Shown piece after piece: positions 1 to 9,819 of a stretch of 64,000 nt of DNA (position 1 is the first letter of the stretch; each line of letters opens with the position of its first letter). The position numbers and the translations under genes are program-made. Source of the stretch: Rhodobacteraceae bacterium LNNU 3342 (lineage in GTDB: Bacteria > Pseudomonadota > Alphaproteobacteria > Rhodobacterales > Rhodobacteraceae); assembly GCA_008711135.1 (NCBI GenBank), contig VUAW01000006.1:1-64000 (forward strand). The letters run 5' to 3'. The notes beneath the pieces are model-generated. The model was not told where the DNA came from. It worked only from the letters and a program-made list of their open reading frames with translations, and did no database searches.

Positions 1-350
1 CTGCCGTTGCGCGGAAAATCCACTTATCCCGGCTGCTCACATTTCCGGAGCCACCCATATCGATTTTTTGGTAGGCGTTCTGGGCGATGACCACTTTGTC
101 CTTACCTCTGCAAGTCACGGCAATGGCAATCTCCGGGTTCGATTTTGGCGATTAAACCTATGGCGACAAGATCGACCTGAGAGGGAGTGGCATTCAAGCT
201 TCCGACATCACCTTCACCGACCTTGCGAACGGCAATACGCTGATCCAGGGCGACACGAACGCTACCCCCGGTATCGAGTTCCACATCCAAGTCGCGGATG
301 GCGCCACATCAGCGTCAGTCTGGAGCACGGACCTAGACTTCTTGTTCTAA
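1..350 (+). pseudogene. C-terminal remnant of an RTX/haemolysin-type calcium-binding protein
   Basis: Reading the frame that ends with TAA at 348-350 gives a typical C-terminal RTX tail: YGDKIDLRGSG, then a SDITFTDL-type segment, and a final DLDFLF. Upstream (about 70-150) a piece resembling DDHFVLTSASHGNG is in another frame, and an in-frame TAA sits just before YGDKID, so the gene is broken by at least one frameshift and one stop, or it lies partly outside the window. No start is visible. It may be a decayed paralogue of the intact RTX protein at 14438. Identification rests on the tail motif only. Confidence 0.55.
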
Positions 351-1538
351 GAGAAGCCATCGGCTGCAGGGGGTACTGTCTCGGCGGAGGACGAGGTGCT
401 GGCCGCCACCGGGCCAGAGGAAGGGCCGGTCCAGACCGTTGAAGAGGTCATCCGCCATCGTGCGGATGACCCTTGAACGGCAACTGGAACTCTGCTCCCT
501 CGTACGCGGCGGCTATTAATCTCTCGCGGCTGGCCGCTGACATCCCGTCAGTATCGTCTATGCCGTGGCTGATCAGTTCGGCACAAAAGCGTGATCCACT
601 TTGACTGCTGAAGTTACCGGCACCAGCAATGTGCCCGTAGGGTCGAAGCACTGAACGGCACTGCTACCCTTGCTTAATGCTCTGGAAAACGCACCGGATG
701 TCTACGGTGCGTCTCTGGAATTCCGGCTCAAGGACTCGGGCACGTCGAGGGTATCCTTGGGCGGGCAGGTGCGCCCGTCGCCGATGTTATGAAGCCTGAT
801 CTGGTATCAAGGCCTGCGGGGCGCCATCTGCGAGGTCCGCAGCCGTGCACCTTGCGCCCGCTGGGTGCTTCATTACGCAATCAAAAACAACTTAAAGAAG
901 AAGTTGAAGAAGACAGTGCCTTGCGCTAAAAAGGCTGCAGACCGATCGGGGGATCGGAGACCTGCGGTGTTCCCGCAGGTCCCTTCCCCCTCGGCGTTCA
1001 TCAGGGCACGGCCCAAACGAAAAAAACCGGCGGGTCGTCCCGCCGGCTCACTCGTTAACAGCACAAACAAACGGGAACTCGTTACGCCACGTCAGGCCGT
1101 GGTTGGCACAAAATTCACTTGATCCCCGTCTCTCAGACTTCTGCATGGCCGGCCTTCTGGACAGTCAGGAAAACCTGACCCGGCCGGAAGCACGCGGCGT
1201 TCCGCCACTCGCCCTGCGGGCGTCGGTTCAAGATTTATATGCACGGCATCAGCAAGCGTAGCAGCGCGCGGAGCTTGAAGCCCGATATGAAGATCAGGAC
1301 GAACATCAGCGAATTTTGCTGTCTTGCTTCAGCAGGATCGATCTTGTTGCGCGAAAAGCTGTGACCGGGACCCGACCTTGGCGAAGTCTTGAGCCTAAGG
1401 GCTCCCCAAGGTTGAGCCTCTCATCTGGAAAGCCGCCGTTATTTCTGCATGCTGGCCAAAGTCGATTCGAACAGGATCGGCCAAAGTCCCAGGCAGCGGG
1501 CTTCCGTCTGCCTGGTTTTCGATTTGGAGGAGAAACTG
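351..1538. other. long non-coding stretch with decayed sequence
   Basis: No open frame here carries a recognisable domain or a convincing ribosome binding site. Short frames exist (for example 865-1122) but their composition looks like out-of-frame GC-rich DNA. The stretch contains one strong terminator-like hairpin (1020-1046) and the leader of the formaldehyde dehydrogenase gene. Together with the RTX remnant to its left it looks like a region undergoing decay. Confidence 0.5.
1020..1046 (-). terminator. intrinsic terminator reading leftwards
   Basis: CCGGCGGG (1027-1034), loop TCGT, CCCGCCGG (1039-1046) form a perfect 8-bp stem. On the minus strand the stem is followed by seven T residues (complement of 1020-1026), the classic intrinsic terminator pattern. 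No minus-strand gene ends here, so it may be a leftover from a lost gene. Confidence 0.6.
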
Positions 1539-2723
1539 ATGAGCAGCAACAGAGGCGTGGTCTATGTGGGCCCGGGCAAGGTCCAGGTTGAGGATATTCC
1601 CGATCCCCGGCTTCAGGCGCCCGATGGCCGCAAGATCGGGCATGGCGTGATCCTGAAGGTCGTCACCACGAATATCTGCGGGTCTGACCAGCACATGGTG
1701 CGGGGCCGCACCACGGCCGAACCCGGGCTGATCCTGGGCCACGAGATCACCGGGGAGGTGATCGAGAAGGGCAGCGACGTCGAGATGCTGGAGATCGGCG
1801 ACATCGTTTCCGTTCCCTTCAACGTGGCCTGCGGGCGTTGCCGCTGCTGCCGCTCGGGTGACACGGGTGTCTGCCTGACGGTGAACCCGTCGCGCGCGGG
1901 TGGTGCCTATGGCTACGTGGACATGGGCGGCTGGATTGGCGGGCAGGCTCGCTATGTCATGGTGCCCTATGCCGACTTCAACCTGCTGAAGATTCCGGAT
2001 CGCGACCGTGCGATGTCCAAGATCCGCGATCTGACCATGTTGTCCGACATTCTTCCGACAGGCTTCCACGGTGCCTGGAAGGCCGGCGTCGGCGTCGGCT
2101 CGATCGTCTATGTTGCAGGCGCGGGCCCGGTGGGTCTGGCTGCTGCGGCCTCGGCCCGCATCCTTGGCGCGGCGGTCGTGATGATCGGCGACTTCAACAA
2201 GGAACGGCTTGAGCATGCCCGCAAGGTCGGGTTCGAGCCTGTGGACCTGTCGCAGGGCGACAACCTGCCCGAGATGATCGCCCAGATCACTGGCAGCCCC
2301 GAAGTGGATGCCGCCATCGATGCGGTGGGCTTTGAGGCGCGCGGCCATTCGGGTGGCGAGCAGCCGGCCATCGTTCTGAACCAGATGATGGAGATCACCC
2401 GCGCTGCGGGCCAGATCGGCATCCCGGGGCTTTACGTGACCGAGGATCCGGGTGCTGTCGACGATGCTGCCAAGCAGGGCAGCCTGTCGATGCGCTTTGG
2501 TCTGGGCTGGGCCAAGGCGCAGACCTTCCATACGGGCCAAACGCCGGTTCTGCAGTACAACCGGCAATTGATGCAGGCGATCCTGCACGACCGGCTGCCC
2601 ATCGCGGAGATCGTCAACGCGACGGTCATCTCGCTGGAGGACGCCGTGCAAGGCTATGAGAGCTTTGACCAAGGCGTTGCGAAGAAGTTCGTGCTGGACC
2701 CCCACGGGATGCTCGCTGCTTGA
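1539..2723 (+). CDS. fdhA: glutathione-independent formaldehyde dehydrogenase, zinc-dependent
   Basis: A 394-residue member of the zinc-containing alcohol dehydrogenase superfamily, closest in pattern to Pseudomonas putida formaldehyde dehydrogenase, which oxidises formaldehyde to formate with NAD+ and no added glutathione. Catalytic zinc ligands are seen in NICGSDQH and GHE; the four-cysteine structural zinc lobe is CGRCRCCRSGDTGVC; the nucleotide-binding turn is GAGPVG. The ATG at 1539 is chosen because GGAGGAGA lies just upstream at 1526-1533; the frame opens 90 bases earlier but that extension has no homology. It stands alone, followed by a stem-loop. In context with PurU, FolD and dimethylglycine dehydrogenase at the far end of the window it could detoxify formaldehyde from demethylation, which is inference. 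Confidence 0.93.
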   Translation: MSSNRGVVYVGPGKVQVEDIPDPRLQAPDGRKIGHGVILKVVTTNICGSDQHMVRGRTTAEPGLILGHEITGEVIEKGSDVEMLEIGDIVSVPFNVACGRCRCCRSGDTGVCLTVNPSRAGGAYGYVDMGGWIGGQARYVMVPYADFNLLKIPDRDRAMSKIRDLTMLSDILPTGFHGAWKAGVGVGSIVYVAGAGPVGLAAAASARILGAAVVMIGDFNKERLEHARKVGFEPVDLSQGDNLPEMIAQITGSPEVDAAIDAVGFEARGHSGGEQPAIVLNQMMEITRAAGQIGIPGLYVTEDPGAVDDAAKQGSLSMRFGLGWAKAQTFHTGQTPVLQYNRQLMQAILHDRLPIAEIVNATVISLEDAVQGYESFDQGVAKKFVLDPHGMLAA

Positions 2724-2730
2724 TCACCAC

Positions 2731-2758
2731 GGGCGCGCCGGTTTCGGCCGGCGCGTCC
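2731..2758 (+). terminator. stem-loop after fdhA
   Basis: GGGCGCGCCGG (2731-2741) pairs with CCGGCGCGTCC (2748-2758), 11 bp with one G-U pair and a 6-base loop, starting 8 bases after the fdhA stop. There is no T run, so it may act as a Rho-assisted or RNA-stabilising hairpin. Confidence 0.45.
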
Positions 2759-2775
2759 TCGCCAAGCTATTTCCC

Positions 2776-3020
2776 TTAGCGGTTTCTGATCGCGCCGGTC
2801 GGGCGCTGATCCTCTTCGCCTTGATCATGCTGGTTGACCAAGAGAGCCTCGCGATACTTCTGGCTGCCGCTAAAGAGACCAGGTGAGTAGCGGTATGCCG
2901 ATGCGCGCCATCTGCTTCTGAATATCTTAGACGGCGTGTACGGGAAGTCGGTGGGCAGCATCCGCAAATGGCAGCCCCTACGCAGCAGGCAGAGGACCGC
3001 GTCGACTGCGGCGCAAACAT
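2776..3020 (-). pseudogene. IS5-family transposase N-terminal remnant
   Basis: The minus-strand translation contains LLRRGCHLRMLPTDFP followed by a YTPSKIF.RW segment, which resembles the N-terminal insertion element region of IS5-family transposases (pattern GC.W..LP.DFPP..TVY.YF..W). Similarity stops after about 40 residues and the rest of the element, including the catalytic DDE domain and terminal repeats, was not found. It is best read as a small decayed fragment. Confidence 0.45.
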
Positions 3021-3652
3021 CGGTCTGGCGGGGCGTCCGCCCCGACGTCCGGGGGCAAATGCCGGGGAAGGTTCTGTGTCGCTATCTATATAATGTGAAC
3101 CTACGTCGGCTATCTCATCGGTGATGAGAGGCTTGTTGCTATGGTAGCTGCATTGTCCGGATGGAGAAGGGAGACTGGGTCAGCATCCGTACTGGCAGCG
3201 CTGTGCAAAGGGCTCGTCACCGGCATGAGCTACAGCGCAATCATGACTTGCCTTGATCAGGGCAACGGAAGCATGCCCGTGGGGCTGCCTATCCCCAAGC
3301 TAGGCCATCGTTGCGCGTAACCGTGGAGCCCTAGTCATTGGGGCGATCAGCCCACCCGCCCGTTGTTATTACGCTTGATGGCGATAACCGAGGAGCGGGG
3401 CCGGGAGGCGGCGCCGGAACTGAACGCATGACCGAGTAACTACTGGGCATCAGCCTTTGGCGTGCTCGGCGCGGTTCCGCTTGCCTGCGCCGGGCGAGGC
3501 TGCTCGAACAGGTGACAGGTTCAAGCCGCTCGAAGATCCGGGACAGTCTGACGTGCTAGCCGCGCTTGTCGTATCCGGCTTGCTTATCATGCGGTTCAAG
3601 ACCTGGGGCTTTAGGCCCCTGTTTGCCCATGGCCTCGTGGAGCCACTCCGCC
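3021..3652. other. non-coding stretch, nothing recognised
   Basis: Between the IS5-type scrap and the end of the first GGDEF-EAL gene no frame shows a domain or a good start. The base composition is less strongly biased than in the genes, which fits decayed or acquired DNA. Confidence 0.45.
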
Positions 3653-5779
3653 TCATGGCGCCGCTTTGGGGGAAACTGTTCCAGTCTTGGCGGGCTGTTC
3701 ACCGGCACCGTCAGCGCTTTGCGTTCTGGCGGCCAGTAGGGAATGGATCTGATGGGCTGGCATCGCTGGTGCAAAATAATAGCCTTGGGCCGAGTGGCAC
3801 CCCAGTTGCCTGAGCCGGTCGACCTGGCCCGCGGTTTCTACGCCCTCTGCCGTTACATGCAGGCCGAGGTTCCTGCCCAGCCCGATCACGGCCTCGACGA
3901 TGGCATCATCGTCGCCATCATGTTCCATGTCGCGGATGAAGCTTTGGTCAACCTTCATATGTGCCACGGGGAACCGCTTCAGGTGGGTCAGCGACGCGTA
4001 GCCCGTCCCGAAGTCATCGAGAGCGATCTGGACGCCCCGCTGCGTAAGCTGATCGAGCGTCTGGGCCACCCGGTTGGAGATCCCGTCAAGAAAGACTGTC
4101 TCGGTCACCTCTATCTCCAGACAATGGGACGGCACCTTCCATTCGTCCAGAAGGTCAAGAATGTCCTGGGCTAGTCTGGGCGAGGAGAACTCTGCAGAGG
4201 AAAGGTTGACGGAAATGCGGCCGGCGTCGAACCCATGATCAAGCCAGTCACGCATATTCCGGACGACCTGCTCCCTTATGCACCGGCCGATCAAGGGACC
4301 TACGTCGGAGTCGGTGAAGAGCACGCTGAAGCGGTCCGGCGTCAGGAGGCCCTTGGTGGGATGCTGCCACCGGGCCAGAGCTTCGAAACCGTTCAGGGCC
4401 CCGGTAGAAAGGCAGTATCTCGGCTGGTAGAAGGGAACGATGAGCCCGTGCTTCAGGGCCGTCCGCACCTCTGAAGCCATAGACGTCCGTTCTTCAAGTG
4501 CCTGGCGCATGGCGGACGAAAAGATAACGGTGCGGCTTCGCCCCTCTGCCTTTGCCTTGTAGAGGGCGATGTCTGCGGACTTCATGATCTCGACGATGGT
4601 TGCGCCGTGGTCCGGGAATGCTGCGGCGCCGATGCTTGCATTGATGACGAAGGTGCGACCGGTGTGCTGGAAGGGCCTTGCCAGAGCCTCATGGATGCGT
4701 GTGGCCAAGGTCGTGGCGTCCCCAAGCGACTGTGCCTCTGTTGTCAGAACCGCGAATTCGTCCCCCCCAAGGCGCGCGACCATATCGCAATTCCGCGTCA
4801 GGGAGGACAGGCGGCGCGCGGCCTCTTGAAGAAGCGCGTCACCCGCATCATGGCCCAGCGTGTCATTGATGTCCTTGAAGTTGTCGAGGTCGATCATGAG
4901 AAGGCAGACGCGGGTGCCGCGTCTTCTGGCCAGTTCCAGCGCCTCATCGAACCTTGCCTGAAAGCGGGTCCTGTTTGGCAGACCGGTGAGCGCGTCGTGG
5001 TTCGCGGCCCAGCGGACTTCCTCCTCTGCCTTTTTCCGGTCGGATACGTCGAAGCTTACGCCCACGACTTGCCCGTCCGAGATCGCCTCTGCACGCAGGC
5101 TGATCCAGCGGAACTCCCGGTTTCCTGACGCATAGCGAAGTTCGGTGCTGGCCACGCCGGCCTCCTTCAATTCCAGGAGGAACCGGTCGTATCGGATGTG
5201 ATCATCCGGGTGTACCCTTGGCAGGAAGTCACGCAGGTTCCAAGAGCGGGGACCGCGTAGGGTATGGGTGTCGCGCGAGAAGATCAGCTTTCCGGTTTCA
5301 AGGTGCAGTTCCCAGGCCAACATTCTGCCCGCGCGGAGCGCAAGCCGAAGCCGCTCTTCGCTGGTCCTGAGTTGCTCCTCGGTACGCTTCCGGTCGTGGT
5401 TGTCGGAAAGGCCGCCCACCCACTTCCGGATGGACCCGTCGGCATGCTTGAGCGGAACGGCCCTAGTCACCATCCAGCGATACTGGCCGCTTTCCTGATG
5501 CCACACACGGGCCTCCTTCTCGTAAGAAGAGCCGGCCGCAGCCGCCGCCACCCAAGCGGCCGCGATAGAAGCCCGGTCGTCGGGATGGATCATCTCGACA
5601 TTTCCCAGACCAAGCGCGTCTTCTTCGCTTTGTCCGGTGAATTCCGTCCAGCCAGTGGTCGACGTGATCATCCCGTCAGGGCCTGCGAGCCAGAGAATGA
5701 CCGCTGTCGCTTTCAGAAGCGCACGGTGCTGCTCTTCGCTTTCACCCAGAGCGGTGTCAGGTACGCCCGTCCCTTGCAT
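3653..5779 (-). CDS. PAS-PAS-GGDEF-EAL cyclic-di-GMP protein
   Basis: A 708-residue protein with two PAS sensor domains (about 15-135 and 140-255, the first with the HPDD motif common in PAS_3), a GGDEF domain (about 260-430) and an EAL domain (about 440-690). The active site RLGGDEF is intact, and RNCD lies exactly five residues before it, an allosteric inhibitory site. The EAL domain keeps EALARW, NLSS, EVTET, LDDFGTG, MKVD and EGVET, so phosphodiesterase activity is plausible as well. No membrane segment or signal peptide is seen, so it is probably cytoplasmic. It lies in the same direction as a larger relative upstream, with about 220 bases between them. Which activity dominates cannot be read from sequence. 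Confidence 0.92.
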   Translation of the reverse strand: MQGTGVPDTALGESEEQHRALLKATAVILWLAGPDGMITSTTGWTEFTGQSEEDALGLGNVEMIHPDDRASIAAAWVAAAAAGSSYEKEARVWHQESGQYRWMVTRAVPLKHADGSIRKWVGGLSDNHDRKRTEEQLRTSEERLRLALRAGRMLAWELHLETGKLIFSRDTHTLRGPRSWNLRDFLPRVHPDDHIRYDRFLLELKEAGVASTELRYASGNREFRWISLRAEAISDGQVVGVSFDVSDRKKAEEEVRWAANHDALTGLPNRTRFQARFDEALELARRRGTRVCLLMIDLDNFKDINDTLGHDAGDALLQEAARRLSSLTRNCDMVARLGGDEFAVLTTEAQSLGDATTLATRIHEALARPFQHTGRTFVINASIGAAAFPDHGATIVEIMKSADIALYKAKAEGRSRTVIFSSAMRQALEERTSMASEVRTALKHGLIVPFYQPRYCLSTGALNGFEALARWQHPTKGLLTPDRFSVLFTDSDVGPLIGRCIREQVVRNMRDWLDHGFDAGRISVNLSSAEFSSPRLAQDILDLLDEWKVPSHCLEIEVTETVFLDGISNRVAQTLDQLTQRGVQIALDDFGTGYASLTHLKRFPVAHMKVDQSFIRDMEHDGDDDAIVEAVIGLGRNLGLHVTAEGVETAGQVDRLRQLGCHSAQGYYFAPAMPAHQIHSLLAARTQSADGAGEQPAKTGTVSPKAAP

Positions 5780-5998
5780 CAGGTCTCGCCTCTCGAAAAC
5801 ACGTCAACCGGCAAAATCTTGACCGAAAACTCTCAGCCCGCCGCAGACGGACGGACTGCTATTCCTGTTTGGGCGCGGTGTGAAGCCGCGGGGCACGACC
5901 CGATCAGGTACCGCGAATACACTCAACATGCCCTGGGCGCACATCCCGCCGTTGGCCTTGAACCCGAACCCCCGGCCTGCCCGGAAGCTGGAAGGGGC

Positions 5999-8900
5999 CT
6001 ACCGGGCCTTTTGGTCATTCCATGACGAGATGAAATGGGTGACCTTGCACCCTGCCATGGGGCGGCCGAAGTAGAATCCCTGCGCCGTGCTGCAGCCGTA
6101 GTCACGCAGGAGTGCAGCCTGCGTTGGTGTCTCGACCCCTTCTGCCACCACCTGCACCCCGAGGTTCTGACCGAGGCTCAGCACCGCCTTGACGACTGCG
6201 ACATCGCTTGCGCCGCTTTCCAGATCGCTCACGAAGGACCGGTCGATCTTGAGGACGTGCACGGGAAACTGTTTCAGGTGCGCGAACGAGGCGTAGCCCG
6301 TCCCGAAGTCGTCCAGCGCGATGGCCACGCCCGCGGCGCTGAGCTTGCGCAGCGCCCTTTCCACGAAGTCGGATCCGTAGCCGAGGAACACGCCCTCGGT
6401 CACCTCTACCTCAAGGCAACTGGTCGGGAGGCCGGCTCGGCTCAGCTCGTCCAACACCCGCTCGGCATAGTCGTCGCGCCGGAACTCGGCGGAGGAGGCG
6501 TTGATCGCGATGCGCCCGGTTCCGGTGCCGGTATCCCGCCAGCTGCGAATGTGCTGGAACACGCAGGACCGGATACGGTCCCCGATGGCGATGCCAAGGT
6601 CGGTGTTGTCGAAGGCCGGCGCGATGGTGTCGGGGGACTGGATGCCGGAGCGGGGATGGTGCCAACGCAGCAGGGCCTCGAATCCGTGCAGCTTGCCGGA
6701 GGCGAGATCGACCTTGGGCTGGTAGTACGGGACGATCCAGTCGAAGGCCACGGCCTGTCCGGCCACACGAAGGGCAGAGGCCACCTTTTGCAGGTCGTCG
6801 CGCATTGACGGGCGGAACATGGTGAAGACGCTGCGTCCGGCGGATTTGCTGGAATAAAGGGCAAGATCGGCCTGCTTGCGCAGCTCGTCCGGTTCCTCGG
6901 CAAGTCCGGGAACGGTGATCGCGCCGCCGATGCTGGTGCGGCAGTCAAGCACGTTGCCGTTTAGCAAGATCGGCTCCTGCATGTGCGCCAGTATGGTTCC
7001 GGCCATGGCCGCAACATCATCGTCGCTGTCGACATCAGGCAGGAGAACGGCAAACTCGTCCCCGCCCAGCCGCGCCGTCAGGCCGCGCTCGCCCACGGCC
7101 TGGCACAGGCGCTCTGCAAAGCCCTTGAGGAAGGCGTCGCCCATGTCATGGCCGAACTTGTCGTTGATCTGCTTGAAGTGATCGACGTCCATGGCCAGCA
7201 GGCCCACCCGGCGCTGTGCACCGGGGGCAGCGTCGAACGCATGGGCGATCTTCTTCTGGAACAGCCGGCGGTTCGGGAGGCCTGTCAGCTCATCGTGATG
7301 GGCCGCCCACCGCAGCCGTTCTTCCGCCTGCTTGCGGTCCGTGATGTCGCGCGAGATGCCGATGACGCCGATGATGTCGCCGTTCTTGCGCCATGGCACC
7401 TTGACCGTGTGATAACGCCGGGTGTTTTCCTTCGGGAAGTCCTCCTCGACGCTCAGCATGCTCCCGCTTGCAAGCACGTGGTGATCATCCCGGCGGTATT
7501 TCTCGGCCATCGGGGGCTCGAACAGATCCTCGTCGTACTTGCCCAGAACCGCGGCACCGCCGAACTTCCTGTTCGCAGCCGTGTAGCGCCCGCTCCGGTC
7601 CTTGACGAAGATCAGGTCGTCCACGCTGTCGATCACGTCCTGCAAAAGGCTCTGGGCTTCTTGCGCGCGCTCCTCGGCCAGCTTGTGGGCGGTGATGTCC
7701 TCGGCCACGGTGATGGTGCCGTCGATGTTGCCCGCCTCGTCCCGCACGTAAGAGACGTTGACGTTGCACCACACGATCGAGCCGTCAGGACGAACATAGC
7801 GCTTCTGCAGCTGGAGCGGCTCTCCTGTCCGGTTATGCTCCTGGAACAGCGGCGTCTGCCATTCTACATCCTCGGGGTGCGTGAACTGTGCGAGCGAAAC
7901 GCCTTCCAGCTCCTCGCGCGACCGGCCCAGGATCTCGCGGTAGCGGTCATTGATCATGAGCACCCGGTTGTTCCGGTCGTGGTGCAGGATGCCGACCACG
8001 GTCTGTTTGAACACAGTCCGGAGCTGCCGCTCACGCTCTTGCAGGGCAAGGAGGGCGCCTTTGTGATCGTGAATGTCCTCAAGTGTGCCGTACCAGCGCA
8101 GGATGGCGCCCGTGCCGTCGCGGCGGGGCGCGGCGCGCGCGCGGTACCACCGGTAGCTGCCATCGGCGTTCAGCAGGCGATATTCGATATCAAGGGCAGT
8201 TCCGCTCGCCAATGATGCGCGCCAGCGTTCGCATGTTGGCGCCAGATCGTCAGGATGCAGTGCCCTGAGCCAGCCCGCGCCACGTGCTTCCTCAACGGAG
8301 AGTCCTGTCACGGCGCACCAGCGCGGGGAGGCGTCTAGGATGGTTCCCTCAGGATCGGCAATCCAGGGAATCTGGGGATTCAACTCGACCGAGTGGCGGT
8401 AGTGCGCCTCGCTCTCGCGCAGTGCAGCTTCCATCTCCTGCCGCTCGGTGATGTCCAGTAAAGAGCCGACATAGCCCTGCAGGCTGCCGTCAGGCGCGAC
8501 GCGCGGCTGCGCCACGTCAATCACCCAGGCCCAGGACCCGTCTGCGCGCCGGAGACGATATTCTGCCCGAAACGCCTCCTGACGCGCGCTGGCTGCGATG
8601 AAGCCCTGCTCCACCTTTTTCTGGTCGTCAGGATGGATGGCATCAAGCCAGCCAAGGCCAAGCGCTTCCTTGTAGGTTTGGCCGGTCACCTCAAGCCATG
8701 GCTTGTTGGCGAACGTGGCCGCGCCCCCCGGATCGCACATCCAGATCATGACCGGAGCGCCGTCGGCCATCGTCCGAAAGCGTTCCTCGCTTTCCCGCAG
8801 CGCCGTTTCCACCCGTCGGCGCTCGGTGATGTCCTGGGCGACGACGAGAAGAAAGGGCCCGGCCCCCGTCGCTCCGGGGTCCTTGATAAGGCGCTTGCGG

Positions 8901-9277
8901 GTCCTCAGAAGCCGCAGGCTGCCGTCGGCTGCCGTCAGTTCCTCTTCATAATCGTGCTCGTTGCCGGTTGCGAAGACGACCTCATCAGCGGCGCGATAAG
9001 CCCGCGCCTGCGCCTCGGGTACGATATCGAAATCGGTACGCCCCAGAAGCTCCTCGCGCGGGCGCCCCAAAAGGGCGCACATGGTGTCGTTCACCAGCAG
9101 GAAACGGTACTCGTGATCCTTGACCAGAAGCGGATCGGGCACACTGTTCAGCAGACTTTCCAGCATCTCTGCAGACGTTGTTTCCGAAGGTGCTCCGGCC
9201 GCGCCCGTTTCAGGCGCGCCGATATTCTCGGGGGCTGGAGCGGGCTGGCCGGGCCGCCCGGTACCGTTGTGTGCCAT
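5999..9277 (-). CDS. multi-PAS GGDEF-EAL cyclic-di-GMP protein
   Basis: About 1092 residues: five consecutive PAS domains (roughly 40-165, 165-290, 290-410, 415-540, 545-660, several with HPDD or HPED), then GGDEF and EAL. RLGGDEF is intact, but the residues where the RxxD inhibitory site should lie read GERG, so product inhibition at that site is probably lost. EAL motifs EALLRW, NASS, EVTE, LDDFGTG, LKID and EGVET are present. The start at 9277 is preferred over an ATG four codons upstream (9289) because GGTGAG lies four bases before it. No membrane span is seen. It is oriented like the neighbouring 708-residue protein; duplication followed by divergence of the C-terminal halves is likely. 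Confidence 0.9.
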   Translation of the reverse strand: MAHNGTGRPGQPAPAPENIGAPETGAAGAPSETTSAEMLESLLNSVPDPLLVKDHEYRFLLVNDTMCALLGRPREELLGRTDFDIVPEAQARAYRAADEVVFATGNEHDYEEELTAADGSLRLLRTRKRLIKDPGATGAGPFLLVVAQDITERRRVETALRESEERFRTMADGAPVMIWMCDPGGAATFANKPWLEVTGQTYKEALGLGWLDAIHPDDQKKVEQGFIAASARQEAFRAEYRLRRADGSWAWVIDVAQPRVAPDGSLQGYVGSLLDITERQEMEAALRESEAHYRHSVELNPQIPWIADPEGTILDASPRWCAVTGLSVEEARGAGWLRALHPDDLAPTCERWRASLASGTALDIEYRLLNADGSYRWYRARAAPRRDGTGAILRWYGTLEDIHDHKGALLALQERERQLRTVFKQTVVGILHHDRNNRVLMINDRYREILGRSREELEGVSLAQFTHPEDVEWQTPLFQEHNRTGEPLQLQKRYVRPDGSIVWCNVNVSYVRDEAGNIDGTITVAEDITAHKLAEERAQEAQSLLQDVIDSVDDLIFVKDRSGRYTAANRKFGGAAVLGKYDEDLFEPPMAEKYRRDDHHVLASGSMLSVEEDFPKENTRRYHTVKVPWRKNGDIIGVIGISRDITDRKQAEERLRWAAHHDELTGLPNRRLFQKKIAHAFDAAPGAQRRVGLLAMDVDHFKQINDKFGHDMGDAFLKGFAERLCQAVGERGLTARLGGDEFAVLLPDVDSDDDVAAMAGTILAHMQEPILLNGNVLDCRTSIGGAITVPGLAEEPDELRKQADLALYSSKSAGRSVFTMFRPSMRDDLQKVASALRVAGQAVAFDWIVPYYQPKVDLASGKLHGFEALLRWHHPRSGIQSPDTIAPAFDNTDLGIAIGDRIRSCVFQHIRSWRDTGTGTGRIAINASSAEFRRDDYAERVLDELSRAGLPTSCLEVEVTEGVFLGYGSDFVERALRKLSAAGVAIALDDFGTGYASFAHLKQFPVHVLKIDRSFVSDLESGASDVAVVKAVLSLGQNLGVQVVAEGVETPTQAALLRDYGCSTAQGFYFGRPMAGCKVTHFISSWNDQKAR

Positions 9278-9819
9278 GATGCTCACCATTCAGGATCATT
9301 CGGACTCAGGTGCCGTGTTCGGAAACTAGCCGCGAGTGGCCGCACTATTCACTAAGGTTAAAAGAACGCAAATGGAATCTACTTCAAGTTGAAGTCACCG
9401 CCCTGATCGGTCACATTCAATGTTGCAGGCTGCCGGAAGCCGGGAAGAGGACCCTCTGTTTCTGATGGGCCTTGAAGGAGAGGGCGCGAGGGCGCGCGGG
9501 CTTGCCTCGCACCATCCTCCATCTGCTGGTCAATGGTACAGGTTCTCGACATCCAGTTTACAGGTACCTACGGGCGCGTTGGCCCGGGGCGCATGCAGGC
9601 GCTCCTCGGATGGTCGCGATCGTTCTTTGTGAACCTGAGCGCCAAGAGATGATCAACTCCTCTCCGGTTCCATCTCATTTCTTGATGCAGCCGAACATGA
9701 AAATGCGTGGCTGAAGCACGTCGCTTTGCTTGACCCGTTGTGATGCTCACGGCACCGTGACCGGATGAGCCAAAATGTCGCAGGGCAAAGCGGCCCTCGG
9801 CCAAGCGATGAGGTGCACG
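9278..9819. promoter_or_regulatory. divergent intergenic region with a 15-base palindrome
   Basis: This gap separates the leftward GGDEF-EAL gene from the rightward amine oxidase operon and must hold promoters for both. At 9381-9395 it contains ACTTCAA-G-TTGAAGT, a perfect inverted repeat about a single central base and a possible operator. No regulator gene is adjacent, and I cannot assign -35/-10 boxes with confidence. Confidence 0.4.

Noticed and set aside
865-1122. Small basic frame on the plus strand near 0.9-1.1 kb
   Set aside because: It runs across a terminator hairpin and has no ribosome binding site or recognisable domain.
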